Assembly: GCA_016714005.1 (NCBI GenBank)
Contig: JADJOA010000005.1
Span: 173,461-237,460 of the forward strand
Reading direction: 5' to 3'
Origin: Bacteroidota bacterium
GTDB lineage: Bacteria; Bacteroidota; Bacteroidia; AKYH767-A; OLB10
DNA: 64,000 nt
The notes under the pieces were generated by a model that saw nothing but the letters and a program-made list of their open reading frames with translations, ran no database searches and was not told the DNA's origin. Below, piece by piece: positions 1 to 10,627 of this stretch; the first letter of the stretch is position 1, and each line of letters opens with the position of its first letter. The position numbers and the translations under genes are program-made.

Positions 1-235
1 TGAAAAATTTTGCGTGCCTGGTCAATCATTTCAGCGCAATAATCAATTCCGGTTTTATCTTTTCCTTAATCTCGCTAAGCAATTCACCGGTTCCGCAACC
101 AATTTCAAGTATGCTAAAAGTTTCGTGCGAAAAGTAATTGCAATAATTGGTAATGTCGTTCCAGTAGTAGCTATGGCGCTTACGGATTTTAACTCTTTTA
201 GGAGCAATAGATTTAAAATATTCTAAATAACGCAC
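1..235 (-). CDS. Class I SAM methyltransferase, N-terminal part, frameshifted and cut by window edge
   Basis: The first 60 or so residues contain the SAM-binding glycine loop ILEIGCGTGELL, typical of Rossmann-fold (class I) methyltransferases. The reading frame then fails near position 65-80, where one base appears to be missing in an A/G-rich run. The other frame continues with GIDYCAEMIDQARKIF, which is the expected strand-2/helix-C segment (acidic D binding the ribose of SAM) and runs off the window edge. The start codon at 235 lies only 8 bases after the stop of the methyltransferase upstream, so the two are probably co-transcribed. The substrate cannot be told. The adjacent membrane glycosyltransferase suggests lipid or cell-envelope glycan work, as an inference. 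Confidence 0.75.
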
Positions 236-243
236 AGGCTTTC

Positions 244-975
244 TTAATCTTTACTTCCAAAAATAATAACAGAGCCTGCAATTTCTTTAAGCACCGGAAT
301 TTTTTCTATTACTTTACCAATATTGTTTACCAAATTAATCATTGATTTTGGAGTAACAGGATGCAAAAAATCGTAAGGAAAAATTTCGACTTTAGTAAAA
401 CCCAAATCACGCATTTGTTTTTTGAGTTGCCATCTTACTACGGCTGTTTCATCGGGCGAATCGCCAAGTTTTTCTTTTATGAAAGGAATATTTTTTTGAA
501 CGAGAATTTGAGGGTTAATCATATTAGGTTCAGCAAAAATCATTCTTCCGCCACTTTTTAAAACACGTAAAATTTCTTTTAACGATTTTTCAAAATCCAA
601 GTGGTGCAATACAGAACTGCCAAAAACCACATCAAAACTATTGTCGGCAAAAGATAGGCTCATTGCATCATCAACTTTAAAGTTAACCTGAGGTAATTTT
701 TTCTTTGCTTCCTCAAGCAGTTCGTTAGAAATATCAATAGCAGTAATGGATGAATTAGTTTTTTGAAAAACTTTTTCGGTAAATATTCCTGTGCCACATC
801 CTATTTCCAAAACTTCATCAGTAGATTTTATTGCAGCCACATCTACAAAAAAATTGGCTCTACGTTCAGCCCTTACACGCCCTGCGGGGCTTGCCCAGTT
901 CCAAATGTCTTCAGCACCACCGGCAAGTAATTTCTTGCCGTGTTCAATTTCGTTTTCTAATCTTTTGCGGCTCAT
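244..975 (-). CDS. Class I SAM-dependent methyltransferase (Methyltransf_11/UbiE-like)
   Basis: Complete 243-residue protein. Motif I VLEIGCGTGIFTEKVF lies around residues 55-70, the ribose-binding acidic residue is in ITAIDIS around residue 79, motif II-like FDVVFGSSVLHHLD lies around 115, and a LKSGGRMIFAEPN motif III lies around 145. This is the usual architecture of small-molecule or lipid O/C/N-methyltransferases of the UbiE/COQ5 type. It sits directly after the membrane glycosyltransferase (3 bases between that stop and this start) and before another methyltransferase, in one minus-strand run. The family does not give the substrate. An envelope polysaccharide or lipid intermediate is an inference from neighbours only. 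Confidence 0.85.
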   Translation of the reverse strand: MSRKRLENEIEHGKKLLAGGAEDIWNWASPAGRVRAERRANFFVDVAAIKSTDEVLEIGCGTGIFTEKVFQKTNSSITAIDISNELLEEAKKKLPQVNFKVDDAMSLSFADNSFDVVFGSSVLHHLDFEKSLKEILRVLKSGGRMIFAEPNMINPQILVQKNIPFIKEKLGDSPDETAVVRWQLKKQMRDLGFTKVEIFPYDFLHPVTPKSMINLVNNIGKVIEKIPVLKEIAGSVIIFGSKD

Positions 976-978
976 TAT

Positions 979-2656
979 TTAATATTTAATCTCGTATAAG
1001 TAGGCAGGTTCCGATTCTCCCATTTGTTTAACTAAAACAACCTTATCAGGATATTTCTGCGCAACAGGTGCCATCATCCGGTGAAGCGTATTAATTACAT
1101 ATCCATCAATTTTTTTTGGATTACGTCTGATGCTTGCAAGCAAAACATGCGTAACTTTTTCTTTTTAAAATAATTGAGTACAGAATCGGCATCGGTACTA
1201 TAAACAGTATAAACCGGATAAAATGATTTACCGCCTCCGTAAATAAATGACATTGGTGCTTTGCGGGAAGCGACAAAAGAATTAGCAGGTAGACTATCAG
1301 CCGCATACTTGCTTAGCTCAAGAAAATTTCTCCAGTCTTGAGTATAGCCGTAGTAAATATCTCCGGCAAGATTCTTTTTTATAACACTAAAATTTTTTGC
1401 AGCTTTAGTTGATGTGCTTATTAAACTGCTTCCTAAATTTAAAACAGCAAAAAATAAAAAGGTAATTGATTTTAATACAGGTAAGTTCTTAAACATAGAG
1501 TACAAGCCATAGAAAGCAATTGCTAACATAAAAGGAACATACACTAAAACCATACGTGGTTGATCCCATCTTGTTTGTAAAACAAAAAAAGTTAGCCCAG
1601 CCATACACAGAGTATACAGAAAAACAAAAAGCAACATTTTGTTTTTTTGCCTTATAATGTGAAACAGGCCTATGCCAATAAAAATAAATGTTATTAGAAC
1701 CAATCCTTTGTTAACGTTGGTTGCATCAGGAGAAATAAATCCTAAAATCTGATATAGGCGTTTGGAAATATATAAGGAGGTGTTGTCAAACAACCTTCCG
1801 AAAAAACCTGCCAAATCATCAACACCCTTGCTTGCATCATAAGGATCTTTTTGAATAAGAATCTGGTATTGGCTGCTGAATTGATTCTCACTTCCCCAAA
1901 TAGATTTTTTAATTAGTTCAAATGGTATTCTGAAAATAAGGAAGGAACCTAAAGCGAGTAAAATATTTTTGAAGTTTAAGCTGAAAATAAAAAACAGAAA
2001 AACAGCGGCTAAGGCGCCAACAGAAATATTTTTTGTGATGGTTAAAAGAAAGAGTAAAAAGCCAAATAAAATCCATTTTTCGTAGCTTATTTTTTTCTCA
2101 TCACTTAAAATAAGAGGGCGGGCTGCAAGAAGAAAAGCTGCCTGAAGCATACTAAAAAAAGCTTCGGTGTATGTTTGGCTTGCGAAATAAAGAAAGTAAC
2201 TATTAACGGAAATGAAAACAATAGACAAGAAAAGCACTGCATAAGGAATTACTTTACGAAAAGCCAGATATATAAATGTGATTTGAAGCAGCGTAAAAAT
2301 AATTGACAATGATTTTAATAACGGAACATTAATGCCAAAAAAGGAAACAGGAAGGCTCAAAACCATTGGGTAAAGTGGCGCTTTGGAATTATAATAACTT
2401 TTATAATCCGGCTAAACTTGTAAGCGCCTTCTATGTAATCAGAATCATCATTCCCCTCACTCATCTTTACATCAAATAACAAAACAGAGAAAACAAGCGA
2501 TAATAAAAGCGTGGTGTAAAAAATTACTTTTTCGTTACGCTCTAAAAATGATTCAAGCCTGTTAAGTAAAGATGGTGCTGCTTCCGTTTTCCTTATGTCT
2601 GCTAAGGGTTTTGCCGGTGCAGTGCGTGCAGTTTTGTTTTGGGGTTGCTTTTTCAC
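979..2656 (-). CDS. Multi-spanning membrane glycosyltransferase-like protein (GT-C/ArnT-PMT type), two frameshifts
   Basis: Joined from three frames. The N-terminal part (start 2656) has a cytoplasmic Pro/Ala/Lys-rich tail, TM1 around residues 45-60 and, just after it, an acidic loop SEGNDDSDYIEGA. In GT-C mannosyl/arabinosyl-transferases this first extracytoplasmic loop carries the catalytic Asp. One missing base near 2405-2412 shifts into RDYKSYYNSKAPLYPM and then about ten TM helices. A second shift in a lysine-codon run near 1165 leads to the true C-terminal soluble tail, ending VKQMGESEPAYLYEIKY at 979. Corrected length is about 558 residues. Known relatives use polyprenyl-phosphate sugars; the acceptor here is unknown. 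It lies between transaldolase and a methyltransferase. Confidence 0.7.
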
Positions 2657-2659
2657 AAT

Positions 2660-3326
2660 TCAAAATAAACGATTAAGCAGATTTTTCGCATCCTCTAAAA
2701 ACTTTTGCAAGCCAATATCGGTTAGCGGATGTTTTAATAAATCTAATATAGCACTAAGCGGGCATGTAGCCACATCAGCCCCCAGCTTGGCACAATTAAT
2801 TATGTGCATTGCATGGCGTATGCTGGCAGCAAGTATTTGTGTTTGATAGCCGTAGTTATCATATATCTGTCGTATTTCGGCAATGAGGTTTAAGCCATCT
2901 GTACTTACATCATCAAGCCTTCCAATAAACGGAGATACATAAGTGGCACCCGCTTTTGCAGCAAGCAATGCCTGCCCTGCGCTAAACACCAGTGTGCAGT
3001 TTGTTTTAATGCCATTGTCGGTAAAATATTTTATTGCCTTAACACCATCTTTAATCATAGGCACTTTTACTACTATTTGCTTATGCAGTGCGGCAAGCGC
3101 TTTCCCTTCTTCAATTATGCCATTGTACTCTGTTGAAATAACTTCAGCGCTTATGTCGCCTTTTACAATGTTGCAAATGTCAACATAATGCTTTAGCACA
3201 TTGTCTTTACCTTTTATACCTTCTTTAGCCATTAAAGAGGGGTTGGTGGTAACACCATCAAGCACGCCAAGGTCATTGGCTTCTTTTTATTTGTGAGATA
3301 TTAGCTGTGTCTATGAAGAATTTCAT
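2660..3326 (-). CDS. tal: Transaldolase (small, FSA/MipB-type), one frameshift
   Basis: Corrected protein is about 221 residues, the size of the short transaldolase / fructose-6-phosphate aldolase class. The N-terminus MKFFIDTANIS lies upstream of an extra A in a poly-A run near 3285-3292. Removing it joins into ANDLGVLDGVTTNPSLMAKEG, the family signature. The Schiff-base lysine is in IVVKVPM, and TLVFSAGQALLAAKAGATYVSPFIGRLDD follows as the C-terminal half of the TIM barrel (shown here only as a family landmark). The enzyme transfers dihydroxyacetone units in the non-oxidative pentose phosphate pathway. Three bases separate it from the membrane glycosyltransferase, so the two are probably in one transcript. 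Confidence 0.88.
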
Positions 3327-3477
3327 GATACTGAGTAGAATTTAAAGAGTGCGAATTTGCAAATAATTGTAATACGACAATGGTATTAAGGCGTTGACAA
3401 ATACAAAACACGATAGCCCATCCCAAAGTATGGGGACTAATACCTAACTCTACCCTGCTTACAAAACACCATATTGT

Positions 3478-5213
3478 ATGAAAATTTTCAGACGCAAGTC
3501 TATTTCGCAAGCTATTACGGACTTTAACAAAACCGGTGGCGATGGCGACCAACATGCTAATTCACTTAAAAAAAACTTATCGGCTCGCGACTTAACTTTT
3601 TTTGGTATTGCAGCTATTATTGGTGCCGGCAGTTTTAGCAGTTTGGGTGAGGCATGTTTTAAAGGAGGCCCGGGGGTGGTTTTGCTTTTTCTTATTTGCA
3701 CGCTTGCCTGCGGTTTTACTGCCATGTGTTATGCCGAGTTTGCATCGCGCCTGCCCATTAGCGGAAGCGCTTACACCTATGCTTATGTTTCGTTTGGTGA
3801 ACTGTTTGCATGGATAATAGGCTGGGCATTAATTATGGAATATTCCATTGGAAATATTTATGTGGCTTTTTCCTGGAGCGGATATTTTACAAATCTTATT
3901 GAGCAGTTTGGCATACACCTTCCCGAGTATTTAACTATTAATTACCGCAGCGCACACCAGGCATTTTTAGCCGGCACAGCAGGCGAAGGGCAAACAGCAT
4001 GGCTAACAGCGCCACAAATAGGCGGCCTGCATATTATTTTTGATTTACCGGCACTGCTCATTAATGTATTTGTAACGTGGCTGGTTTTTGTTGGTGTAAA
4101 AGAATCGAAAAACGTAAGCAACATAATGGTGCTGCTTAAGCTTGGCATTATACTGCTTGTAATAGTTATAGGTGCGGGTTATGTTAACATTGATAACTGG
4201 ACTCCTTTTATGCCTAACGGTTTTGGAGGTGTAATGGGAGGGGTAGCAGCCGTGTTTTTTGCATACATTGGTTTTGATGCAGTTTCAACACTTGCCGAAG
4301 AAAGTAAAAATCCACAGCGCGATTTACCTAAGGGCATGATTTACTCATTGGTAATTTGTACGGTGGTTTACATCATACTTGCATTGGTACTTACAGGCAT
4401 GGTTTCATACACGCAACTTGGTGTGAGCGACCCTTTAGCCGAGGTGTTTAAAATAAAAGAAGTAAAGTGGATGCTTTTTATTATTTCAATTGGAGCTGTA
4501 ATAGCCATGACAAGTGTAATACTTGTTTTTCAGTTAGGGCAGCCGCGTATATGGATGAGCATGAGCCGCGATGGGTTGTTGCCTTAAAAAATTTGCAAGC
4601 ATACATCCAAAGCATAAGACACCGGGGTTCTCTACTATTATAACGGGTTTGGTGGTAGGCTTGCCCATGTTTTTGTTGATGAAAAATTTATTCTTGATTT
4701 CACTTCTATTGCCACCTTATTTGCTTTTGTACTGGTTTGTGCAGGTGTGCTTACCTTACCGCAAAAGGAAATAAAGGAATCGGGCAGATTTTCTCTTCCA
4801 TACATTAATGCTAAGTATATAGTACCCGTATTGGTTATATCGGCAGCAATAGCTTTATGTATTTATAATATGCCGTACGTAAAGCAGGTAATTACGTTTA
4901 GTGGCGATGATTTTACGAAGTCGTTTGTAATGCTGTTGTTTTTTATGCTATGCATTACTTTGTCTGTATTATCGTTTATGCGAAACCTTTCACTTATTCC
5001 GGTGTTAGGAGTGATATCTTGCTGCTACCTTCTTACTCCCATGAGCAAAAGCAACTGGTTGTGGTTTTGGCATGGCTTGCATTGGGATTGATAATTTATT
5101 TTTCTTACAGTTATAAAAAAAAGCCGCTTAAACACCCATTAAATTTTATTTTAAAATACCACAATCAAAACCACTTAAAAACAGAAATTAAATTATGCCA
5201 ACCATTTTTGTAA
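3478..5213 (+). CDS. APC-superfamily amino acid permease (YfnA/CAT-like), frameshifted
   Basis: The first 369 residues show the APC fold from TM1 (FFGIAAIIGAGSFSSLG, with the unwound G-rich substrate site) through TM8. The frame then shifts at about 4585 (GLLPKKFASIHPKHKTPGF), again near 4660-4750 and again near 5065, giving TM9-TM12 and a C-terminal tail with SYSYKKKPLKH. About 545 residues after repair, matching cationic or neutral amino acid transporters. The exact end is uncertain because of an eight-A run at about 5115. Taken literally the frame runs to 5213 and overlaps the next gene by 19 bases. It is likely an inner-membrane proton-coupled amino acid importer; substrate is not determinable from the sequence. 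Confidence 0.8.
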
Positions 5214-5953
5214 CAGGCGCCACTGCCGGATTCGGTAAAGCCATAGCCATTAAATTTTCTCAACACGGATGGGATGTAATTATAAACGGCAGGAGGGAAG
5301 AGCGTTTAAGAAAACTGGAAGAAGAAATAAAAACAGCTACCGGTGTTAAAGTACTCTCACTGCCGTTTGACGTAAGAGATAACAATGCAGTGGAAACCGC
5401 CATTAAAACCATGCCGCATAACTGGAAGCATGTAGATGTGCTGGTGAACAATGCAGGGCTTGCATCGGGCTTAGGACCTATTAACGATGGACAGATTGAT
5501 GACTGGAATGTAATGATAGATACAAACATTAAAGGATTGCTTTATGTTACTAAGGCTATTATGCCCGATATGATACAACGCAAAAGCGGCCATATTATAA
5601 ATATAAGCTCCATTGCAGGTAAAGAAGCTTATATGAAAGGCAACGTTTATTGTGCTACCAAGTTTGCTGTGGATGCACTTACCAAAAGTATGCGTATTGA
5701 TTTGCTTGAGCATAACATTAAGGTTACATCTGTTTGCCCGGGTGCTGCCGAAACGGAATTTTCGCTGGTGCGGTTAAAAGGAGATGCCGAGCGTGCCAAA
5801 AATGTTTACGCAGGCTATGAGCCGTTAAGAGCCGATGACATTGCCGATGTAGTTTACTTTGCTGCCTCGCGGCCCGCACATGTATGCTTAAATGACATAG
5901 TAATTATGCCCACTGCCCAGGCAAACACAAGTCATTTGATAAGGAAAACATAG
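5195..5953 (+). CDS. ydfG: Short-chain dehydrogenase/reductase, YdfG-like
   Basis: 252 residues with the classical SDR features: the N-terminal cofactor loop TGATAGFGKAIA, the NNAG motif (VLVNNAGLAS), the catalytic Ser in INISSIAG and the catalytic Tyr/Lys pair YCATK. An Arg after strand 2 (INGRREERL) favours NADP(H). The C-terminal PTAQA segment is typical of the YdfG (3-hydroxy acid / L-allo-threonine dehydrogenase) group. The protein is soluble and cytoplasmic. It follows the amino acid permease on the same strand, which would fit a role in hydroxy-amino-acid catabolism, though that is an inference. Confidence 0.85.
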   Translation: MPTIFVTGATAGFGKAIAIKFSQHGWDVIINGRREERLRKLEEEIKTATGVKVLSLPFDVRDNNAVETAIKTMPHNWKHVDVLVNNAGLASGLGPINDGQIDDWNVMIDTNIKGLLYVTKAIMPDMIQRKSGHIINISSIAGKEAYMKGNVYCATKFAVDALTKSMRIDLLEHNIKVTSVCPGAAETEFSLVRLKGDAERAKNVYAGYEPLRADDIADVVYFAASRPAHVCLNDIVIMPTAQANTSHLIRKT

Positions 5954-5954
5954 G

Positions 5955-6482
5955 TTATTTTTTGCGTTGCCTTTCTACCAGGTTCAATATCAAACGGTGA
6001 TTGGTGAAAAGGAAAAAGCCTACCAATATTTGTAAGGAATAATAAATCAAACTTCTTGTGTTAGGGCTCTCTCCAAATTTTATTCCTCTTTGTTTATCTC
6101 CAACAAATGTATAAGCGCTTTTGAAAAAATCAGGTATTGCTTCAGAAAAAATAAAAAGCCCCGATAGTATAATGACTATGCTGATAATTGTTGAGCGATG
6201 GATGTTTAGCTCAAATTTATCTTCTTTAAAATGTTTATCAAGAGACAGTTTGTCAACAATCCAGTCTGGTTTAAAAATACAATACCTGAGTATAAGATAG
6301 TAAACTAAGAGTTGCAATAAGATAGCCAAAACACCAATTAACATAACATCTTTACTATTATCAGTGCCAAAGGCAATACTAAACAGATTTGAAAAAGCAC
6401 CCGGAATAATTACAAGAGATTCTAGTATGAAATAGATACCAGATACTTTAATCAGAATAATAAATAAACTTCTGGGTGTCAT
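5955..6482 (-). CDS. Hypothetical four-helix membrane protein
   Basis: 175 residues with about four hydrophobic helices: residues 5-30, 45-68, 92-112 and 145-162, separated by short charged loops. The loop around residues 70-90 is basic and acidic mixed, and the C-terminus ends in a basic VERQRKK. I recognise no family. It is convergent with the dehydrogenase, two bases from its stop, and lies downstream of the tandem Ddl-like gene with a 34-base gap, so it may be read from that transcript. Confidence 0.6.
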   Translation of the reverse strand: MTPRSLFIILIKVSGIYFILESLVIIPGAFSNLFSIAFGTDNSKDVMLIGVLAILLQLLVYYLILRYCIFKPDWIVDKLSLDKHFKEDKFELNIHRSTIISIVIILSGLFIFSEAIPDFFKSAYTFVGDKQRGIKFGESPNTRSLIYYSLQILVGFFLFTNHRLILNLVERQRKK

Positions 6483-6516
6483 AGGCTTTAATCTAAATTA
6501 TTAATGGATGATTACA

Positions 6517-9208
6517 TTATTTTATTTTAACTGTAATTGCCTTCCTCTGAAAACCAAATTCTAAAATTTTGTCAATAAAATCGTAAGGCTTGTAATGATT
6601 GATGGCTGCCTGGTGGAAAATACAAGTGGCTGGAGTCATGCCAGGCAGTGAGTTTACTTCAATAAAGAAAACTTCTACGCGGCTGTCTTCTTTTATTTTT
6701 ACAAAGCATCAATGCGCGCATAACCTTGTATGTTTAAAAGTGTGGCTGCATCTTTCAATTGTTTCTTTACTACTTCTGCAATCATCTTATTTTCTATCGT
6801 TACCTTGCTGTAACGTGCAGGCGTTATGTTTTGTCCTTGCCCTGCCAAAAATTTTTCTTCTAAAGAAAGTACTTCGCCCTCGCTTAATGTTTCGCTCGGT
6901 TCAAACATTTCAAACTCCACTTCGCCCTTGGCATTATAGTGTGTAAGCATACCTCCCGTTACTTCCAAAAAATGTTTGGTGCCATCAGCATTTACCAGTG
7001 TCTCAATTAAAAAAGATTTTTTGCGCGGAAATTCTTCGTTAAATTTAACTTTAAGTAATGAGGCTGCTTTTTCATTTAACGCATCTTCTTTACGGAACAT
7101 CAGTTCGGCAAAGGCATGTAACTGGTTTTCGTTACGCAGTACCTTTACAGCACTGCTACAGCCATCGTCAACAGGTTTGGCAATAACCGGAAAACTAAAC
7201 TGCGCTTTAATTTTATCTTCAATAGCCGATGGGTTGTTTCTCCACTCATCTTCAAACACCAGCATGTGCCCGGCTGCTTTAAAGCCATGTTGTAATAAAA
7301 TTTCGTTGGTTTTAAATTTATCAATAGTGGTTTGAGATGACTCTACACCACTGCCATTAAACGGCAAGCCCACTCTTATCAGGTTTTGTTGTATAACACC
7401 ATCTTCGCCCGGGCGACCATGCAATGCAATAAAAACTCCTTCCACTTGTTTTGCCAAATCCTCGTAAGAAACTTTTACCGGAGACTCTAAGTTTTTTTCT
7501 GAAGAATAATTTTCTGTCAACTCTTTACACTCATCTATAATTTTATTGATGACAGAGTGTCTTTTAAAAGAAAGAATTTTTTCCTTTATATCATCAGCAT
7601 TGTCTTTTAAAAGAATGTTTACAGGTATACGGTAAATTTCATGGGCTGCATCATTACCCATCAGAAAAAACGGAATGGGTTCGTATTTCTCACTGCTGCT
7701 TAGTTTTTCGTAAATGTTTCTTCCGCTTTCAACTGATATGTGTCTTTCTGTACTATAACCGCCCATTATTACAGCAATGCGTGTTTTCTTTTTCTGCAGC
7801 GATTTTTTATCGGAAAGCAACCTGCTAAAACGATCGAGCAAAAGCGGAGTGGTGCGGTAGTTCTTTAAATCGTTTAAACGGTTTTTTAAAGAAACATAAA
7901 TAATGTAGGTAATAAACTGTGATGGGTTCAATCCTATTTCAGCCGCCTGGTGAAAAAGAAACTGCTTGGCATCATGCCTGAAGTAGTGTTGGGATCATTC
8001 AGAAAAACTTTACCATCGTTACCATAAAAACCATCAATGCGTGCATATACATTAAATTGCAAAGCATTGTAAAGTTTACCGCATTCTGTTCTTATCTTTT
8101 CAATACCGTCATCATCAATTTGTATAGGTGTTATTTTGCGCGATAAGCCGGGCAAATATTTACTGCGGTAATCAAATACTTCTTTTCCTTTTTTTATTTC
8201 AGTAGGAGGTAAGGCGCATGGCTTTCGATCTGTATTTTCAATTACAATACACGAAAATTCTTTTCCTTCAATAAACTGTTCAATCAATACTTCGCTCTCA
8301 GCTTCTACAGCTTCAATGGTAATCTCCTCGTCCATTTCAGCAAACAGGTTGAGGATAACAGACAGCAGTTCTTCGGGATGGAAAATTATTTTGCTGCCAA
8401 TCTTTACAGGCATACCAATTCCTTCTCTTATATCTGCAAGAGTTCGTATGTATTCTACCCGCTGCTCGTGACTAAGTTGAGTAAAATTTTCGCGTTTGAT
8501 GGTATGAATGAAAAAGGCTTTGTTAACGGCATCGGTAAGCGTTGCAACATTTTCTTTGGTTATAACACTAACACCAATAGATGAGCCCTGGTTGGCAGGT
8601 TTAATAACGCATGGCAAGCCAACATTCTTTTCAATAACATCAGCGAAGTTTTTTATGCTCTTGCTTTTCCATTCGTGTCTTGAAACAGAGAAAAAAGCTG
8701 GAACATTAAAACCGGCATGTTGCATCAGCTTTTTCTGAACCACTTTATTCATGCCAATAGCACTTGACAAAATTCCCGATCCGGTGTATGGAATTCGGTA
8801 ATATTCAAGCAAGCCCTGTATGCGGCCATCTTCGCCATCATTGCCATGCAGGCATAAAAAAGCAAGGTCAATTATTTCTGATAATGCGCTGGGTTCAATT
8901 TTAGTTCCGAGCTTTGATGCTAATTTTATTTGCTCACTTATGGTTAGGTCGCCAATGCTTTCGGCATAAATCTGAAACTCGTTTGCCGATTCGGGCAATG
9001 ATTCTATATGCGGATAAAAATCCCTTATGCTTCCTTTGTAAACATATTGCAAGTCTAAAATAATTAAGTTGCCAAAACTGTCGGCAAATATTGGCACTGC
9101 ATCAAACAACGACTTGTCTAAATTATCGTAAACGGTGCGGCCACCTGCAAAAGAAACTTCACGCTCGCGCGATGAACCGCCAAATATGATTCCTATTCTT
9201 ATTTTCAT
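6517..9208 (-). CDS. Tandem D-alanine-D-alanine ligase-like protein (two fused ATP-grasp modules), two frameshifts
   Basis: After repair (shifts near 7945 and 6694) this is one protein of about 897 residues holding two complete Ddl-type units. Unit 1 has GGSSREREVS, CLHGNDGEDG, YTGSG, the ATP-grasp loop IKPANQGSSIGV and the terminal metal-binding region NDPNTTSGMMPSSFFFHQAA. Unit 2 has MGGYSTERHISVESG, ALHGRPGEDG, AKPVDDGCSSAV and IEVNSLPGMTPATCIFHQAA. Ddl joins two D-Ala for peptidoglycan in the cytoplasm. In unit 1 the usual NExN metal motif reads NDPN, whereas unit 2 keeps the canonical E and N. Start 9208 is preferred over 9229 because a -7 box lies at 9231-9238. Either unit, or both, may have the ligase activity. 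Confidence 0.85.
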
Positions 9209-9230
9209 ACTTAAAACCAAATTTATCAAA

Positions 9231-9238
9231 CAAAACTA
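9231..9238 (-). promoter_or_regulatory. Bacteroidetes -7 promoter box for the tandem Ddl gene
   Basis: Reads TAGTTTTG on the minus strand, a full match to TAnnTTTG. Transcription would begin near 9225, which makes the in-frame ATG at 9208 the workable start and leaves a leader of about 17 bases. Confidence 0.45.
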
Positions 9239-9399
9239 TACATAATAATTTGTCACCCGCATGTTGCTTTAGGTTAGTTTTCAAAAAGTAAAAGTGAATT
9301 AGCCGCACACTTTGTTGTACTATTTTTAGAAGCTGTTTAAATTTGTTTGGTATGCCTGTTGTGGATTGAATTTGTAGTAAGAAGCACAATCAATATATT

Positions 9400-9541
9400 T
9401 TTGACACAGATTCACAGATTTTATAAGGCAATTAAAGCGCTTCGCTTTAAAATTTTTACAAATTACAGGCTGCAAAGCAGTTTCAGTGAAAATCAACCAT
9501 TCAATTTTAATTAATCTCTGAATTTGTGTTAAAAAAAATAA
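9400..9541 (+). repeat. MITE-like repeat, copy 1
   Basis: About 140 bases, lying in the 9239-9576 gap that holds no other feature. The left end reads GACACAGATTCACAGATT and the right end AATCTCTGAATTTGTGTT, an imperfect terminal inverted repeat. An internal palindrome AAAGCGCTTCGCTTT lies at 9434-9448. The reverse complement of 12976-13118 aligns along its whole length, including the ends, the palindrome and much of the internal sequence. It has no reading frame of its own. Confidence 0.75.
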
Positions 9542-9576
9542 GTATAAGCAAACTTTTAGATAAATTTTAACAACTC

Positions 9577-9890
9577 CTAATAATCATTGGTAAGCATGTT
9601 ATAAGCTGACATGAGTTCTGCTTTTGCATGGTTATTTTTAATGCGGGTAGCTGTTTCAATACTGCTTTTATATGCAGCGGCAGCCTCTGCAGTATTTGTT
9701 TTTTCAAGCGCCTGCCCCAATTGATAATAAGCAGCCACATAATCAGGATTTAAAGTAATTACTTTTTTGAGAAGTTGAATGGCTGTGTGGTGCTGATTAA
9801 TTTTTAAATGCTCAAGCGCCAAAGCGTAAAGTGAAAAATATCGTTTGGGTCTTCTTTTAAAAATTCCTGTAACTGTTGTATGCGCAACAT
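9577..9890 (-). CDS. Small TPR protein, one frameshift
   Basis: Repaired protein is about 104 residues. It starts MLRIQQLQEFLKEDPNDIF at 9890 and shifts in a T run near 9838. It carries about two tetratricopeptide repeats: FSLYALALEHLKINQHHTAI and then LNPDYVAAYYQLGQALEKTN, followed by AAAAYKSSIETA. There is no signal peptide, so it is cytoplasmic. TPRs mediate protein-protein contacts; the partner is unknown. It starts 13 bases after the stop of MiaE and is probably co-transcribed with it. Confidence 0.7.
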
Positions 9891-9902
9891 TACCTTAGTA
9901 AC

Positions 9903-10483
9903 TTATCCGTGAATGGTTTCTTTTACGCCAAACTGGTTTATGATTTCGCCTTCGTAGTCTAAAAATTCCTGCCAGCGTTTTTCTACATCTTCGCCATTGG
10001 CATATTGGCGGGCATAGCCAATAAAAGTGGTGTAATGGTTGGCTTCGCTAATCATTAATTCTTTGTAAAATTCCTTTAGTTCAGGGTCGGTAATATTTTC
10101 ACTCAATACACTGAATCGTTCGCAACTGCGTGCTTCAATGATAGCTGCAAAAAGCAGGTGATCTATAAGGCGGGTTGTTTTGGAGCCGCCCTTGCGCCTG
10201 AAGTTGTATAGCAGGTTTACGTATTCATCTTTTCTTTCGGGACCTAATACCAAACCACGGGCTTTTATTTTTTCGTGTACCATATTAAAGTGCATCAACT
10301 CTTCCTGTGCTATGGCAACTAATCCTTCTATCATATCTGTTTTATCAGGATAATGCACAATTAAAGAAATGGCATTGCTGGCAGCTTTTTGCTCGCACCA
10401 GGCATGGTCGGTTAAAATTTCGGAAATATTTTTTCTACCAAGTTAACCCAACGCGGGTCGGTAGCCAATTTTAGTTTAAACAT
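9903..10483 (-). CDS. miaE: tRNA-(ms2io6A37) hydroxylase MiaE-type, one frameshift
   Basis: Repaired length is about 193 residues. The start MFKLKLATDPRW lies at 10483 and the shift is in an A/T run near 10425. The protein has the ferritin-like diiron ligand sets: E in the DHAWCEQKAAS segment, EELMHF, EARSCERF and EANHYTTF. MiaE hydroxylates the isopentenyl group of the modified adenosine 37 in tRNAs reading U-initial codons, using O2. The HAWCEQKAA segment with RFSVLSE is characteristic of the family as found in Bacteroidetes. The neighbouring TPR gene follows closely. Confidence 0.85.
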
Positions 10484-10627
10484 TTTTTTGTTTGCAGATT
10501 GTATGTTCCATTTATTATCTTTCGTATCTATATCAAAGCTATTCTTGATTAATTTTTAAAGCGTCATCCGTTGCTACTTTCCGACTTCCTTATTCAAACA
10601 ATTTTTTGTGATCCTGATTTTGAATTA

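Noticed and set aside
3301..3555. Minus-strand open frame between transaldolase and the amino acid permease
   Set aside because: It overlaps the permease start and the transaldolase N-terminus and has no family features.
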